A DNA stretch of 64,000 bases from DASPJQ01 sp035299065 (GTDB lineage: Bacteria > Bacteroidota > Bacteroidia > Flavobacteriales_D > UBA2798). Position 1 is the first letter of the stretch. Every line of letters starts with the position of its first letter. A program made the position numbers and the translations under genes. The notes beneath the pieces were generated by a model, which worked only from the letters and a program-made list of their open reading frames with translations, searched no databases and had not been told where the DNA came from. Location: the NCBI GenBank assembly GCA_035299065.1, contig DATGXI010000034.1, positions 12,324 to 76,323 on the forward strand, given 5' to 3'. This document shows positions 36,956-46,636 of the stretch, piece by piece.

Positions 36956-37507
36956 ATGAAAGAATATATACCAATAATAGCCGATGTTTCGAGCATCGTT
37001 TTATCCGTTACAGCTTTGTTTTTTACCTATAGGGTGTTTAAGCGCGAAAACACAATTAATAACGAAAATTTTATTTATCAAAAGAAGTTTGATTCACATA
37101 ACGCCCTATTTGTCTACTGTATTGAATATATGGATAGCGCGGAGCAAGTAGGTGGTTGGCTAAAGCAAATACAAAAAGAAGACACCCCCTTTTCACGAAA
37201 TGAGCATAAAAAGTATCTCGAAATGTTTGTCAAAATTGAAAACGGGTTGGAAATAGAGCTGCTTAAACATACGTTAATTATTCCTGAACATATTTTGAAA
37301 CAATATCATGAATTTTTGTATGGCCCTTCTCCCTGGAATGATTTAGATAATATAGAAAAATGGGATTTGATGACCGATCATTTTTATACGAAATTAGAGC
37401 ACATTCATCAACTGGTTTCTGAAGACTTACACATTCAAAAATTAAATACTAACATGATTTCAAGATTCGGAACTTCCCGTAAAAATAAATTAGCGACTAA
37501 GCCATGA
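36956..37507 (+). CDS. Membrane-anchored protein of unknown function
   Basis: A 183-residue protein with one N-terminal membrane helix (about 8-25) and a long helical cytoplasmic part (KKFDSHNALFVYCIEYMDSA and on). No family recognised. Its stop overlaps the next start (ATGA at 37504), so the two genes are one operon. The pair is bracketed by the direct repeats at 36862 and 38240. AT-rich composition sets it apart from the core genes. Confidence 0.7.
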   Translation: MKEYIPIIADVSSIVLSVTALFFTYRVFKRENTINNENFIYQKKFDSHNALFVYCIEYMDSAEQVGGWLKQIQKEDTPFSRNEHKKYLEMFVKIENGLEIELLKHTLIIPEHILKQYHEFLYGPSPWNDLDNIEKWDLMTDHFYTKLEHIHQLVSEDLHIQKLNTNMISRFGTSRKNKLATKP

Positions 37508-38214
37508 ATTTTATAGAAATACCCATTCTTGAACGAATAGACCGTTATGTTGAAATGCTTATAGTGCGGCCTTTAAAAGACTATGGCCATCACAGTTTTT
37601 CAAAGCAGGACAAAGTAGCACTTAGAAATATTATTCATGGTGTATTTCTAAACCCAAACGAAAATACGCAGCAGTTAGCTAGTAATTTCGGACATTATAC
37701 TAAAAACTGGAATATTGATTGGCATTGGATTGCACGACATATCTTACATGATAATTATAATATTGAGCAAGCAAAATCAATAATACGGCATTCTGGAATA
37801 AATTCTACTGTTGTCAAAGAGATTGATGATTTAACCAGTCAAGAATGTTATTCTCTTTACTTATCTGAACCTAGTAATCCTAATAGTGCTCCAAAGGAGT
37901 TCCTCTTAAGAGAATTAATAGAAAATGGGGATAATTTTGGTAAATCCAAGGAAAACTGGAAACCTATTATTGGGATAACTGATTTCGGATTTTACACCTT
38001 TCATCCGTATGATGACCCTTCTTTTGATAAAGAAACCGAGCATTATTATGATACTTCTACCTTACAATTTAAACCATTAGATCATGTTTGGAACGAAAAG
38101 GAAAAAAACTATGTGCTAGAAGAAAAACCGTTAACGGAAAGACAAAAGAAAATAAGGAGTTTAATTAAAGTAACCATAACGCGCACAGACGATCATAATA
38201 AAAATGAAGGCTAA
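37504..38214 (+). CDS. Protein of unknown function in the repeat-flanked gene pair
   Basis: A 236-residue soluble protein without recognised domains. It is rich in aromatic residues and histidine (NWNIDWHWIARHILHDNY, ITDFGFYTFHPYDDP). Translationally coupled to the membrane-anchored protein before it, which suggests the two work together. Function unknown. Confidence 0.7.
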   Translation: MNFIEIPILERIDRYVEMLIVRPLKDYGHHSFSKQDKVALRNIIHGVFLNPNENTQQLASNFGHYTKNWNIDWHWIARHILHDNYNIEQAKSIIRHSGINSTVVKEIDDLTSQECYSLYLSEPSNPNSAPKEFLLRELIENGDNFGKSKENWKPIIGITDFGFYTFHPYDDPSFDKETEHYYDTSTLQFKPLDHVWNEKEKNYVLEEKPLTERQKKIRSLIKVTITRTDDHNKNEG

Positions 38215-38239
38215 ATTTAAGTGAAATGGGAAACAAATC

Positions 38240-38274
38240 AGTCAAACTAGGCCAAGCCACAGGCGTGTGGTAGA
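38240..38274 (+). repeat. Direct repeat with CCACA-ggcg-TGTGG hairpin, copy 2
   Basis: Second copy of the 36862-36897 repeat, 1.38 kb to the right, again followed by AT-rich DNA and then a gene start (38347). Confidence 0.8.
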
Positions 38275-38346
38275 ATGGTTTATAATTTTATAAACAACTA
38301 GAAATTTACCTATTTTTTTACTATTTTCATTTAAAAACAAAAATCC

Positions 38347-38736
38347 ATGGATAAAGTACGAATACAGACCGAACAAGGAGAAGTAATAATCCCTTATACC
38401 GATAAGGTTGCTCACGGCATTTTTGTAATTGACGATGACGATAATATTGCATTAAGAAACGCGAAAACCTTAAAAATAAATATCGAACAAAGTGTACCTA
38501 ATGAATTAGTACGCCAAGTGACAAAGTTTTCAAAAACAGGAATACTTACTTTACGCGCAGGCAATAAATGCCTTCAGTACATTTTCAAGGAATATGCAAG
38601 TCGCGAGGACGTTGAGAACTTTGTAAGTGAATATGATGTAGACTTAGCTAATCTGATGAGGCAAGCTTACAATCTATCTAAAATGGATAAGCCTTCCGAC
38701 CTTGATTTACTGAGCACTCTTGGTAATGTAAATTAA
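38347..38736 (+). CDS. Small protein of unknown function, first gene of a nuclease-like operon
   Basis: A 129-residue acidic protein (VIDDDDNIALRNAKTLKINI) with no recognised domain. It lies 6 bases before the first PD-(D/E)XK-like gene. In such an operon it could be a regulator, antitoxin-like or DNA-recognition partner; nothing in the sequence decides. Confidence 0.65.
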   Translation: MDKVRIQTEQGEVIIPYTDKVAHGIFVIDDDDNIALRNAKTLKINIEQSVPNELVRQVTKFSKTGILTLRAGNKCLQYIFKEYASREDVENFVSEYDVDLANLMRQAYNLSKMDKPSDLDLLSTLGNVN

Positions 38737-38742
38737 TATTAT

Positions 38743-39543
38743 ATGCAAAGACCTGGTCCCTTTAATGTAGAAACTATACTTAATCAATTTGTGACAGAAA
38801 TTGGGGGAGAACTTGTTAGTACCCTTATTACAGATACTAAGGGGCAACCAAATGCAGACTACGCTTTTAAAAAAAAGAACGTTATTGCAGAGCTTAAATG
38901 TTTTCAGAAAGATTTGTTTAATGGACAAAATGATCAAGAAAGATTAAATGCTTTAGTTGAAAAATGGACTGAGCGTGGTTTATATACTGATCAAACTCTT
39001 AATATGCTTTTTAATGGCGAACTACCAGTTGAGTTTAAGGCAGACTTGATACAAGACGCTAGAAAATCAATTGACAATGTCATTCGAAAGGCTAATCGAC
39101 AAATAAGAGAGACAAAAAAAATACTAAAGATGAAGGATGCTATGGGACTAGTATTACTTTGCAATGACGGAAACTATTTTTTGCGCAACGAACATTATTT
39201 TGGTCTAATTTGCAATTTAATGGCAAATAAGTATATGCAATCCGACATTGATGGTATTCTCTATTTTACAATAAATCAAGTTTCTCGTTCCCCCGAAGAT
39301 GAATTTGATCACAACGTTTGGCTTCCTGCATATAGGAGTGACGACAGCAGCCTAGGTGATTTTGTAAATGAAATGGGGGTAGCATTTATGGACGAATTTT
39401 ATCCTAAACTAACCGGTAGTCCTTTATCACATAAATTTATGACTGACAATCCAGAGGAAGGCATAAAAAAAATAAGTAGCTTAACTTATTTACCAAAGGC
39501 AATAGCATATAAAAAAGAAAAACAAATTGATTTTTTTGACTGA
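38743..39543 (+). CDS. PD-(D/E)XK-like putative nuclease
   Basis: A 266-residue protein. An Asp in NADYAFKKKNVIAELKCF (Asp39) and Glu50-x-Lys52 ten residues on fit the D-X(n)-ExK active site of restriction-like nucleases. The rest (helices with ARKSIDNVIRKANRQIRETK) is unassigned. It sits between a small protein gene and a second PD-(D/E)XK-like gene, which overlaps its end. No methyltransferase is nearby, so it is not a simple restriction system. Confidence 0.6.
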   Translation: MQRPGPFNVETILNQFVTEIGGELVSTLITDTKGQPNADYAFKKKNVIAELKCFQKDLFNGQNDQERLNALVEKWTERGLYTDQTLNMLFNGELPVEFKADLIQDARKSIDNVIRKANRQIRETKKILKMKDAMGLVLLCNDGNYFLRNEHYFGLICNLMANKYMQSDIDGILYFTINQVSRSPEDEFDHNVWLPAYRSDDSSLGDFVNEMGVAFMDEFYPKLTGSPLSHKFMTDNPEEGIKKISSLTYLPKAIAYKKEKQIDFFD

Positions 39544-40483
39544 CCAAGAACTCATAGAGATTTACAATCTCGCTTATAAAGAAGAATTTGACCATCATTT
39601 TGAGATTGTCAATTCCTTTTATGAACCAGCCCGAGATAAAAAGTACGCTATTGAACTTGGAATAGGAATAATAGGCCTGGTTCTTTCATTTAGAAATGGT
39701 TCGGAATTGGAAGTTGAGATTGCAAATTTATTCGAACATGTTCACAAGCTAGGTGGATCTGTTGCAGATTGCATTAGGGAAATACCGAATTCCATTAATA
39801 GCCACAAATTTGTTGCTGAAGAATGGCATAAAACTAATAAAAAAGAAATTTCAACAGAATTCAAGAAATTTCTTGGTATTCCATATGCTATAAAACAGAT
39901 CCATGTTAAAGGAGTGATGCGTATGGGCTCAGTTTTTGAAAGATTAAATTCTCTTGAAGATATCTCTAAAGAACTTGGACGAAAAATAGCTTTGATTGAT
40001 TTATTTTCGAAGCTTAAAGACAAATACGAAAAATTAAATGGTGAAATAACACCAAAGCAGATTCAAACTTTGCCAATACAATATGAACCTTTACTTGAAC
40101 TTAAATCATTGCTTGAAAAGAATGACGTAGATGCATTTTTTACAATCATTCAAAGCTTCTTTGCCGGCTTGTCTTACAATATGAAAGTTACTGAAGGTTA
40201 TTTTCAAAGCCATATACATATGTTACTAAAGCTGCTTCATTTTAACATTGAATCAGAAATAGACACTAACAAAGGTCGCATCGATTCAGTTATTGAAACT
40301 GGTTCATTCGTTCATATTGTTGAATTTAAATTAAATAGTAGTCGAATTGCATTAGAACAGATTGAAAAAAAAGAATATTATCAAAGATACCTAAACTCAA
40401 AAAAGAAAATCATAATGATTGGGGTCGGTGTGGATGCTGAGAAAAAAAACATCATTGATTGGAAAGTGAAAAACTATAACTAA
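39536..40483 (+). CDS. PD-(D/E)XK nuclease superfamily protein
   Basis: About 315 residues from TTG 39536, which overlaps the previous stop by eight bases (a TTG at 39527 is also in frame). The C-terminal nuclease domain has RIDSVIETGSFVHIVEFKLN with Asp250, Glu263 and Lys265, the pattern of the PDDEXK_9 type domain that ends many AAA-ATPase fusion proteins. Here the ATPase part is absent; an unassigned helical N-terminus of about 200 residues replaces it. It converges with the minus-strand operon. Confidence 0.72.
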   Translation: MTDQELIEIYNLAYKEEFDHHFEIVNSFYEPARDKKYAIELGIGIIGLVLSFRNGSELEVEIANLFEHVHKLGGSVADCIREIPNSINSHKFVAEEWHKTNKKEISTEFKKFLGIPYAIKQIHVKGVMRMGSVFERLNSLEDISKELGRKIALIDLFSKLKDKYEKLNGEITPKQIQTLPIQYEPLLELKSLLEKNDVDAFFTIIQSFFAGLSYNMKVTEGYFQSHIHMLLKLLHFNIESEIDTNKGRIDSVIETGSFVHIVEFKLNSSRIALEQIEKKEYYQRYLNSKKKIIMIGVGVDAEKKNIIDWKVKNYN

Positions 40484-41103
40484 ATATAATTAACAATAAT
40501 TTCTCCGATTTTGGTACTCCGGTATCGAACATTTCCCTCTCCTCCAAAGTTAATATTGTACACTTTGATAATAGCTAAAAATCCCGCATTTAATAAACTT
40601 GTTTTTATATCTGGGTCAAGCATATTATCTCTATAATTTTTTAAGTGAGTTAAATCTTTATAGTATACTTTATTTATGCCAATAGAAATTCTTTGATATG
40701 TGTCAAAATCAATCTCACCGAGAACAAATCCCCTAAATATTTTTCCAATCACGCTGCTCTTTTCAATTTGATCAGTTTGGCCGAGTAAAAATAAAACATT
40801 TTCTCCTATTCGTCCCAGCTCATTTTTTGCATCTTTTTCGGCAATAAATTTTAACCGCTCACCTTCCGCAATATCTTTAAGTTCAAACAAGAATTTTTCT
40901 ATTTTTTTTAGATAGAAATAGTCATTGATTTTTTGAAATGCTGAAATTGACTTAAACACCAAACCAAAAACTGGCAGTTCTTTAAAGATCCCGTCAGTTA
41001 AATTTTCGTCTAGGATTGCCTCTGATACCTCACCAGTAATTTCCTTTATTTCATCTGAAGCAATGCTTCGAATTATTTCTTCACTCGATTTTTTGTCCTT
41101 CAT
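40480..41103 (-). CDS. Unknown protein, last gene of the NACHT operon
   Basis: A 207-residue protein with a hydrophobic patch (GIFKELPVFGLVFKSISAF, about 38-56) that could insert into a membrane, then a charged helical region. It starts two bases after the stop of the AlbA_2 gene. The position at the end of a defence-like operon would fit an effector or partner, but this is inference. No family recognised. Confidence 0.65.
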   Translation of the reverse strand: MKDKKSSEEIIRSIASDEIKEITGEVSEAILDENLTDGIFKELPVFGLVFKSISAFQKINDYFYLKKIEKFLFELKDIAEGERLKFIAEKDAKNELGRIGENVLFLLGQTDQIEKSSVIGKIFRGFVLGEIDFDTYQRISIGINKVYYKDLTHLKNYRDNMLDPDIKTSLLNAGFLAIIKVYNINFGGEGNVRYRSTKIGEIIVNYI

Positions 41104-41105
41104 TA

Positions 41106-42416
41106 TTATTTGCCTTTCTTTTGAGCTAATTCCAATAATTTATCCAACTTAATATTGGTCATGTAAAATTCCTTGCTTGGGTAGTTCTTAATACTTTTTT
41201 CAAGGTTCCAGTTATCGTCTATAATTTCCTTTAAATTTGAAATAAATTTTTGTAGCATATTAAATTCCTCCGTTTCCAAATCCAAATAATCTAATTCTGC
41301 ATCGTAATGAATCAGACATTCCAAGTAATAGAAATTAGCCCTAGATTCTTGGTCCGCTCGTAATGGATTTAAATCGAACCATGCGCTCCTAAAAGCATTC
41401 ATAGAATGTGTTCCACTTCCGAGGGAAGAGGGACTAAGCTGGATTTTGAGGCTGTACTTTGAACCAACTATTTTAATATATGGATGTTGCAGTTCTTCAA
41501 AATGAATTTCTATTGTTGAATCGGGTGGAAGACATATTGGACCTTTATACGTCATATTCATATATTCTTTAAAGCCATGAACCCAATTCAATTTTGGAAA
41601 TAAGTCATCACCAATAATCTTTAAATCAGAAAATCCAAGCTTACACATCGGTACTGGCTTTTCTGTAACTAGCGATCCTGAAGCCATCCGATTATAACTC
41701 TTTGAAATCCCAATGTGCCAACTGTTTGGAAAATAGCGCCAAAAAGTTTTCAGTAATGCCCAGATCGTGGTCTGTAACATGAATGGTTGGGTCTTATCAT
41801 TAAGCCTTAAGTTTTCGTCTATATCTTCCGGATCTAAACCTTGAAAAAACCAGCCTATTTCATACGAACTATGGGGAAAAGGCCTACCCACTACTCCAAG
41901 ATTTTGCTTTTGAACCTCAAAGCCACTCACTATATCAATAGAAATTCCGGGATCATTGACATCTTTGAACATCCATTCCAATTGTGCATCATTCACAGGC
42001 CTCTTTCCATGCATCGTTCTAATATAGTAAGTCCTTTCAAGGATGTGCCCACTATTCTCTTTAATATAAGAATGTGGTATTCCTTTTCTTCTTGGCACTT
42101 CTACAATCAGAAAATCTATGTCTCCCTCAATTAGTTGAACTTCAACTTCAATTCGAGGACTAATATTAGTATAGCAGATATTTTGAATTTTACCTTTTAA
42201 GCCATCCAGATCTCTAGCTAGTTTCTCGTCAAAGCTACCATCGTTATTAATCCCAAAAATAATTTTCCCGCCATGTCTATTTGCAAAAGCCAGAATACTA
42301 CAAGCTATATCTCTACTAGCATCCTTATTTCCAAATAATCTAAATGACTTACACTCTCTAAAAACTGTTTCAAGCTCTTTAGATTGGGTTATTTTGTGAA
42401 TTTCATCGACTGTCAT
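41106..42416 (-). CDS. AlbA_2 (Schlafen-type) DNA-binding domain protein
   Basis: A 436-residue protein whose first 130 residues match AlbA_2: ETVFRECKSFRLFGNKDASR, then FANRHGGKIIFGINNDGSFD and IEVEVQLIEGDIDFLIVEVP. This domain is found in putative transcription regulators and in Schlafen-like nucleases. The C-terminal 300 residues are unassigned. It is 17 bases downstream of the NACHT gene and directly upstream of the small unknown, all minus strand. Confidence 0.8.
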   Translation of the reverse strand: MTVDEIHKITQSKELETVFRECKSFRLFGNKDASRDIACSILAFANRHGGKIIFGINNDGSFDEKLARDLDGLKGKIQNICYTNISPRIEVEVQLIEGDIDFLIVEVPRRKGIPHSYIKENSGHILERTYYIRTMHGKRPVNDAQLEWMFKDVNDPGISIDIVSGFEVQKQNLGVVGRPFPHSSYEIGWFFQGLDPEDIDENLRLNDKTQPFMLQTTIWALLKTFWRYFPNSWHIGISKSYNRMASGSLVTEKPVPMCKLGFSDLKIIGDDLFPKLNWVHGFKEYMNMTYKGPICLPPDSTIEIHFEELQHPYIKIVGSKYSLKIQLSPSSLGSGTHSMNAFRSAWFDLNPLRADQESRANFYYLECLIHYDAELDYLDLETEEFNMLQKFISNLKEIIDDNWNLEKSIKNYPSKEFYMTNIKLDKLLELAQKKGK

Positions 42417-42433
42417 AATTAATAATTTAAGTA

Positions 42434-45400
42434 CTAAAAACTCGATGCTGCCAACTTTCTTTTAGCTTCTTCAATAGTTTCTATTTTAGGCATTGATTCA
42501 TAATATTTATCTTCTATACCATCAATATGCTCTAAAATAAATCGAGATTTCGGATATTTATCTCTGTACTCAGATAAAAATCTATTAAGATCATCTTTAA
42601 CAATCTTTAGATTTTGCTCGCTTTGAATTCCTATTTTATGATATGCTGAAAGTACACTCGAATTAAAGTAACCTTTATCCTCTGATTCTTCTACTTCATA
42701 ACTTAATTTCAGAAGTTCAAAAAGACCTGGTAAAACTCTTATAGAAGTAACGTTGGACAAACTTCTATAATTAATTTCCTCTTTGTGAGATTTCCAATGT
42801 GAATTAACCAAGTCGATTAATAGCTGAATACCAACTTCGTTATCAATAATTACTAAATGATAACATGCGTTGATTTTAAAACTAATATCATCCCTTCTTT
42901 TCTCTTCGTTAACTAAAAAGTCCTTTATAAATTCCTCTTCGTTAACCTCAGATAGTTTTTTGATTATTTCCCATATAGTACCCGAATCGCACTTCGAGAT
43001 TATTCTCTTTAAATACTCTTTGTCTAATGTTTCTTCATAATAAAGGTTTATTAGTTCCCTTTTCTCATATTCCGACCAATTTTCGTTTTCGATTTTCGCC
43101 TCTAGGACCGTGTAAAAATCATAAAGTCTATTTTTCAGAACGTATTGAAAATGGTTCTTAAATATTTCAAAAATTGTGATTCCTTGTTCTATATTATCCT
43201 TAATTCTCTGGTTCACCTTATCGTTATCAATAAGTTTTATAAGATGATCGAAATTCAAGTATTTATATTCTAGTATTATTGAATAACTTAGCATATTAAG
43301 GAGCACTTCTTCTGATACAATAAAATTGAGCTTGTAATGGAAATAAAAGAAATAATTTGCATAGTAATTAAAAGTGGTTGTATTCCCTTTTCTTCTCAAA
43401 GATGTTCTGAAATCAAACTTTGATAGCACTCTATTACACCAATTTTCAATCCACTGAACTTGGTTTTGATTTAGAACTAAAAAGTCATTGTGTATCAGAA
43501 GTTGTTCAAGTCGTCCGACACAATATCTTTCTACGTTTTCTCTGTCCACAAACCATAATTCAACCTTTTCCTTATCAATGGTTTTTTCTACAGAATCCTT
43601 TTTTAAGTAGAGCATATCTCTCAGCAACCATAGTACCGCACCATTGTACTTGTCTTCTAACTCAACAATTCTATTATTTATCTTTAAAATATCATATAAT
43701 TCAGATTTAGTAAGTTCTTCCTTTTTAAAATCCTCGAATATCTCTATTGCTTGTGATGCCATTGAATCAATATTAAACAATAGTTCAAATTCTTGAATTG
43801 TTTGTTGCCTTCTTATTTCGTTATAGTCAACCTGTGGCAACTCTTCAAAAACCAAGTCAGTTTTACGAGATAAATAATTGCGAAACTCTTTAGTACTTAC
43901 TTCCTTAGAATTATATAAATTTGTACTTATGACTTGCAAATCTGATTTTTCGATTTTTTTCTGGTTGTATAATTCGACAAATAAATCCAACGTATCTTTA
44001 AAAACAAAGCAACTTAGCAAATAAGATCTGTCCCTTTTATTTTCAGTTCGAAGAATTTGAGCTATGGCTTTTGAAATACTCTGCGTTTGAACGAAATAAG
44101 AAACCAGTAGTTCTTTTATATCAAAATCAAAACTTATTCCACCCGCGCTAAACCAAGAGAGACATGCGCTAAATACATTATCGTTTACATTTTCCGCTTC
44201 AATTGCACTTTTGATTAACGTTCTTGCGCTTTCTCCTGAATCATAATGGTGCCTAAAATACTCTCCTTCGGAAGCATAATTAATTAGTTTTGTAATCGAT
44301 GCGTCTGTCTTTACCGCCCCAATACACTCTTTTAAATTATAAATCTCATTCATTGAGGTTGATCCACCTCTTTCTTCCGAATCAGTTCTATATCTTAGAT
44401 CACACCCGCTTATAATATAGTCTACGTACTTATCACTAAGTTCGTAACCTAGAATAAGATCATACATAGCAGTTCTTATATATTTATTCGCGCTCTTGCC
44501 AAATAACGAAAATATATGCTCTATTTCGCTTACTTCCAATAATCTTGAAATTGTTAATGCCTTTAATATCTCACTAACAATATTGACCCTTGAACGGCAT
44601 TTATCCAATAATTCGATTAGCCTTTTCTTTACAGAGCTACCATTATCTAAATCACGAAAATTAAAATTCCCTAAAACTCTAATAGCGTTTCTAAGAGTTA
44701 TTTCACTTGGCTCATCAAGTAAATTCAACAAATATTCAACACAACCTTTACTATTTCCGAAACTTGTAAATTCATGCAAATTAAGTTTATACTCATTTAT
44801 CCAAAACTCATTTTTTTGGTAATATGAAAATATTTCTTTAAAGATAACTTCCCGCTTTACAATGTCAAGTTTTTCACGTTCTACTTTTATAATGAGTTCT
44901 TTGTCATTCTTCATTAACCAAGTGATGAGATCATCATAATAAGTGCCATTTTTTATCCCTAGTAAAAATGTTATAGTATTCATCCAACTTGGAATTAGCT
45001 TTGTATGTCCAGGAGAATATGTAATTAGGGTAATTATTTCATCAAATCTGAGTTTGGAAAGATATCTTGCTGCCAAATATTCTTGAAATAATCGATGTTC
45101 AAATTTCCAAATCCCACGACTATTTTCAGATTTAGTGAAAAGCTTCGAATATTTGATTAAATCAATTTTTGAAGAATCATCAATCACTGATTCGAAATCA
45201 GAATTGGAAATCGCATTTTTTCCCATAATTTCCATTAGAACTGCTATTCTCTCCAATAAGGATAACGTTTGACTCTTCTTAAGCGTTATATTATCAACTG
45301 TAAGTACATATTTCTTCTGGTCAAAAAACATATCCATCTGTATGAATTGATCGAATAAATCCGACTTATTAGAGGGCAGTTGCCCCTTCTCAGCGTATAA

Positions 45401-46576
45401 GCTCGCTAACGTTGTTAGATGAAATGGGTTTACCGTTAACTCATACAGTTCTTTGTCTTCAATTTCTTTACAAAAGTTCTTATAGTCTATTTTATACCTG
45501 TTTTTCAAAAAGGCTTTAACACTAGACTCGTAAAGATTTAAATTTGCGATAACAAAGACCTTAAAAAGTTCATCAAAAAAACTTACATTATTTAATGAAG
45601 CGTGTTCAAAGTGATTGGTTCTACAGGACAAAACTACCTTTGTACTCTGATTTTTCTGAACGAATTGTTTAATCTTCCTCATTAAGCCAATAAAATCTGA
45701 AGGTTCCACTTCATCTAGGCCATCCATAAAAACAATAAATTTTTCCTGGTCAATATTAATCCAATTCTTTGGCAATATCTCTTCAATCTGTTCGTTCTTA
45801 TATGTTTTAAAATCCAACATTAATGGAAAATACCCTAACGACTTAAGTTTAATACAAGTCTCTTGTAATTCCGTAGATTTTCCTGTCCCTCCATTTCCAA
45901 TAACAATAATTCTTTGATGGTTTAGAATCGCTTTTAAACATGGGATTGTTTCAAATCCCTCTGTTTCTATCCGACTAGCAAATTCTACTAATACTCGGGG
46001 AATCTTATCTTCTTCTTTATGTCTGATCTGATCTAAAAAAGTATAATCTGGAGCGCTATTATCCCCTTTAATTTCTGTAATTTGCTCACTTATGTCCTCA
46101 AGCATCAGATTAATTCTCGTGCTAGCCTCTTTTAATCCTGGATTCGTAACCTTAGTAATTAATTGTTTGAATATTTTTATAAAGTCGGTTAACTCACCCT
46201 TAATATTTACATCTATATTTTTCAATTCAATAAGATAAGGGCTTGTATGCAGAGTATGATCAAGTAGTCTAACTAAATCCTCATATTCGCTTTCATTGTT
46301 GAAATAATTTTGAAATTGTTTGGCAAATTCATTAAACAAAAAGAGCCTGGAAAAAGCTTTACCCTTCTCTTGCTCATATTTTAAAACAGCATGAAAATAA
46401 ACCGATATAAATTCGTCTTTTAAATCAGCGGCTAAAAAGAGGTAACGATTTTTTTGAAAGAATCTAAACAAACTGTATTGCTTGTTCATTTCTTTTTTAG
46501 CGCTCTGCCAAAAAAAGAAAATGACCTTACCAGCAAATGGTTTAATCCAACTACTTAAATTGAATCCAGTTGACAT
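42434..46576 (-). CDS. Giant NACHT-domain NTPase (STAND, candidate antiphage protein)
   Basis: A 1380-residue protein. Residues 1-200 are an unassigned N-terminal region. The NACHT domain has Walker A in IIVIGNGGTGKSTELQET (about 223-240), Walker B in FIVFMDGLDEVEPSDF (about 280-295) and a sensor in KVVLSCRTNHFEHA. About 900 C-terminal residues are helical, HEAT-like solenoid in appearance, as expected for the sensing part. Bacterial NACHT proteins often sense phage and trigger an effector. No classical effector domain is visible. It is strongly AT-rich and in line with RloA/RloB-like and AlbA_2 genes. Confidence 0.85.
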   Translation of the reverse strand: MSTGFNLSSWIKPFAGKVIFFFWQSAKKEMNKQYSLFRFFQKNRYLFLAADLKDEFISVYFHAVLKYEQEKGKAFSRLFLFNEFAKQFQNYFNNESEYEDLVRLLDHTLHTSPYLIELKNIDVNIKGELTDFIKIFKQLITKVTNPGLKEASTRINLMLEDISEQITEIKGDNSAPDYTFLDQIRHKEEDKIPRVLVEFASRIETEGFETIPCLKAILNHQRIIVIGNGGTGKSTELQETCIKLKSLGYFPLMLDFKTYKNEQIEEILPKNWINIDQEKFIVFMDGLDEVEPSDFIGLMRKIKQFVQKNQSTKVVLSCRTNHFEHASLNNVSFFDELFKVFVIANLNLYESSVKAFLKNRYKIDYKNFCKEIEDKELYELTVNPFHLTTLASLYAEKGQLPSNKSDLFDQFIQMDMFFDQKKYVLTVDNITLKKSQTLSLLERIAVLMEIMGKNAISNSDFESVIDDSSKIDLIKYSKLFTKSENSRGIWKFEHRLFQEYLAARYLSKLRFDEIITLITYSPGHTKLIPSWMNTITFLLGIKNGTYYDDLITWLMKNDKELIIKVEREKLDIVKREVIFKEIFSYYQKNEFWINEYKLNLHEFTSFGNSKGCVEYLLNLLDEPSEITLRNAIRVLGNFNFRDLDNGSSVKKRLIELLDKCRSRVNIVSEILKALTISRLLEVSEIEHIFSLFGKSANKYIRTAMYDLILGYELSDKYVDYIISGCDLRYRTDSEERGGSTSMNEIYNLKECIGAVKTDASITKLINYASEGEYFRHHYDSGESARTLIKSAIEAENVNDNVFSACLSWFSAGGISFDFDIKELLVSYFVQTQSISKAIAQILRTENKRDRSYLLSCFVFKDTLDLFVELYNQKKIEKSDLQVISTNLYNSKEVSTKEFRNYLSRKTDLVFEELPQVDYNEIRRQQTIQEFELLFNIDSMASQAIEIFEDFKKEELTKSELYDILKINNRIVELEDKYNGAVLWLLRDMLYLKKDSVEKTIDKEKVELWFVDRENVERYCVGRLEQLLIHNDFLVLNQNQVQWIENWCNRVLSKFDFRTSLRRKGNTTTFNYYANYFFYFHYKLNFIVSEEVLLNMLSYSIILEYKYLNFDHLIKLIDNDKVNQRIKDNIEQGITIFEIFKNHFQYVLKNRLYDFYTVLEAKIENENWSEYEKRELINLYYEETLDKEYLKRIISKCDSGTIWEIIKKLSEVNEEEFIKDFLVNEEKRRDDISFKINACYHLVIIDNEVGIQLLIDLVNSHWKSHKEEINYRSLSNVTSIRVLPGLFELLKLSYEVEESEDKGYFNSSVLSAYHKIGIQSEQNLKIVKDDLNRFLSEYRDKYPKSRFILEHIDGIEDKYYESMPKIETIEEAKRKLAASSF

Positions 46577-46636
46577 TTTTTAATATTAAATTTTTTGTTT
46601 TATAATAAGGTACGAAATGTCTTAGAGCAAGAATAT

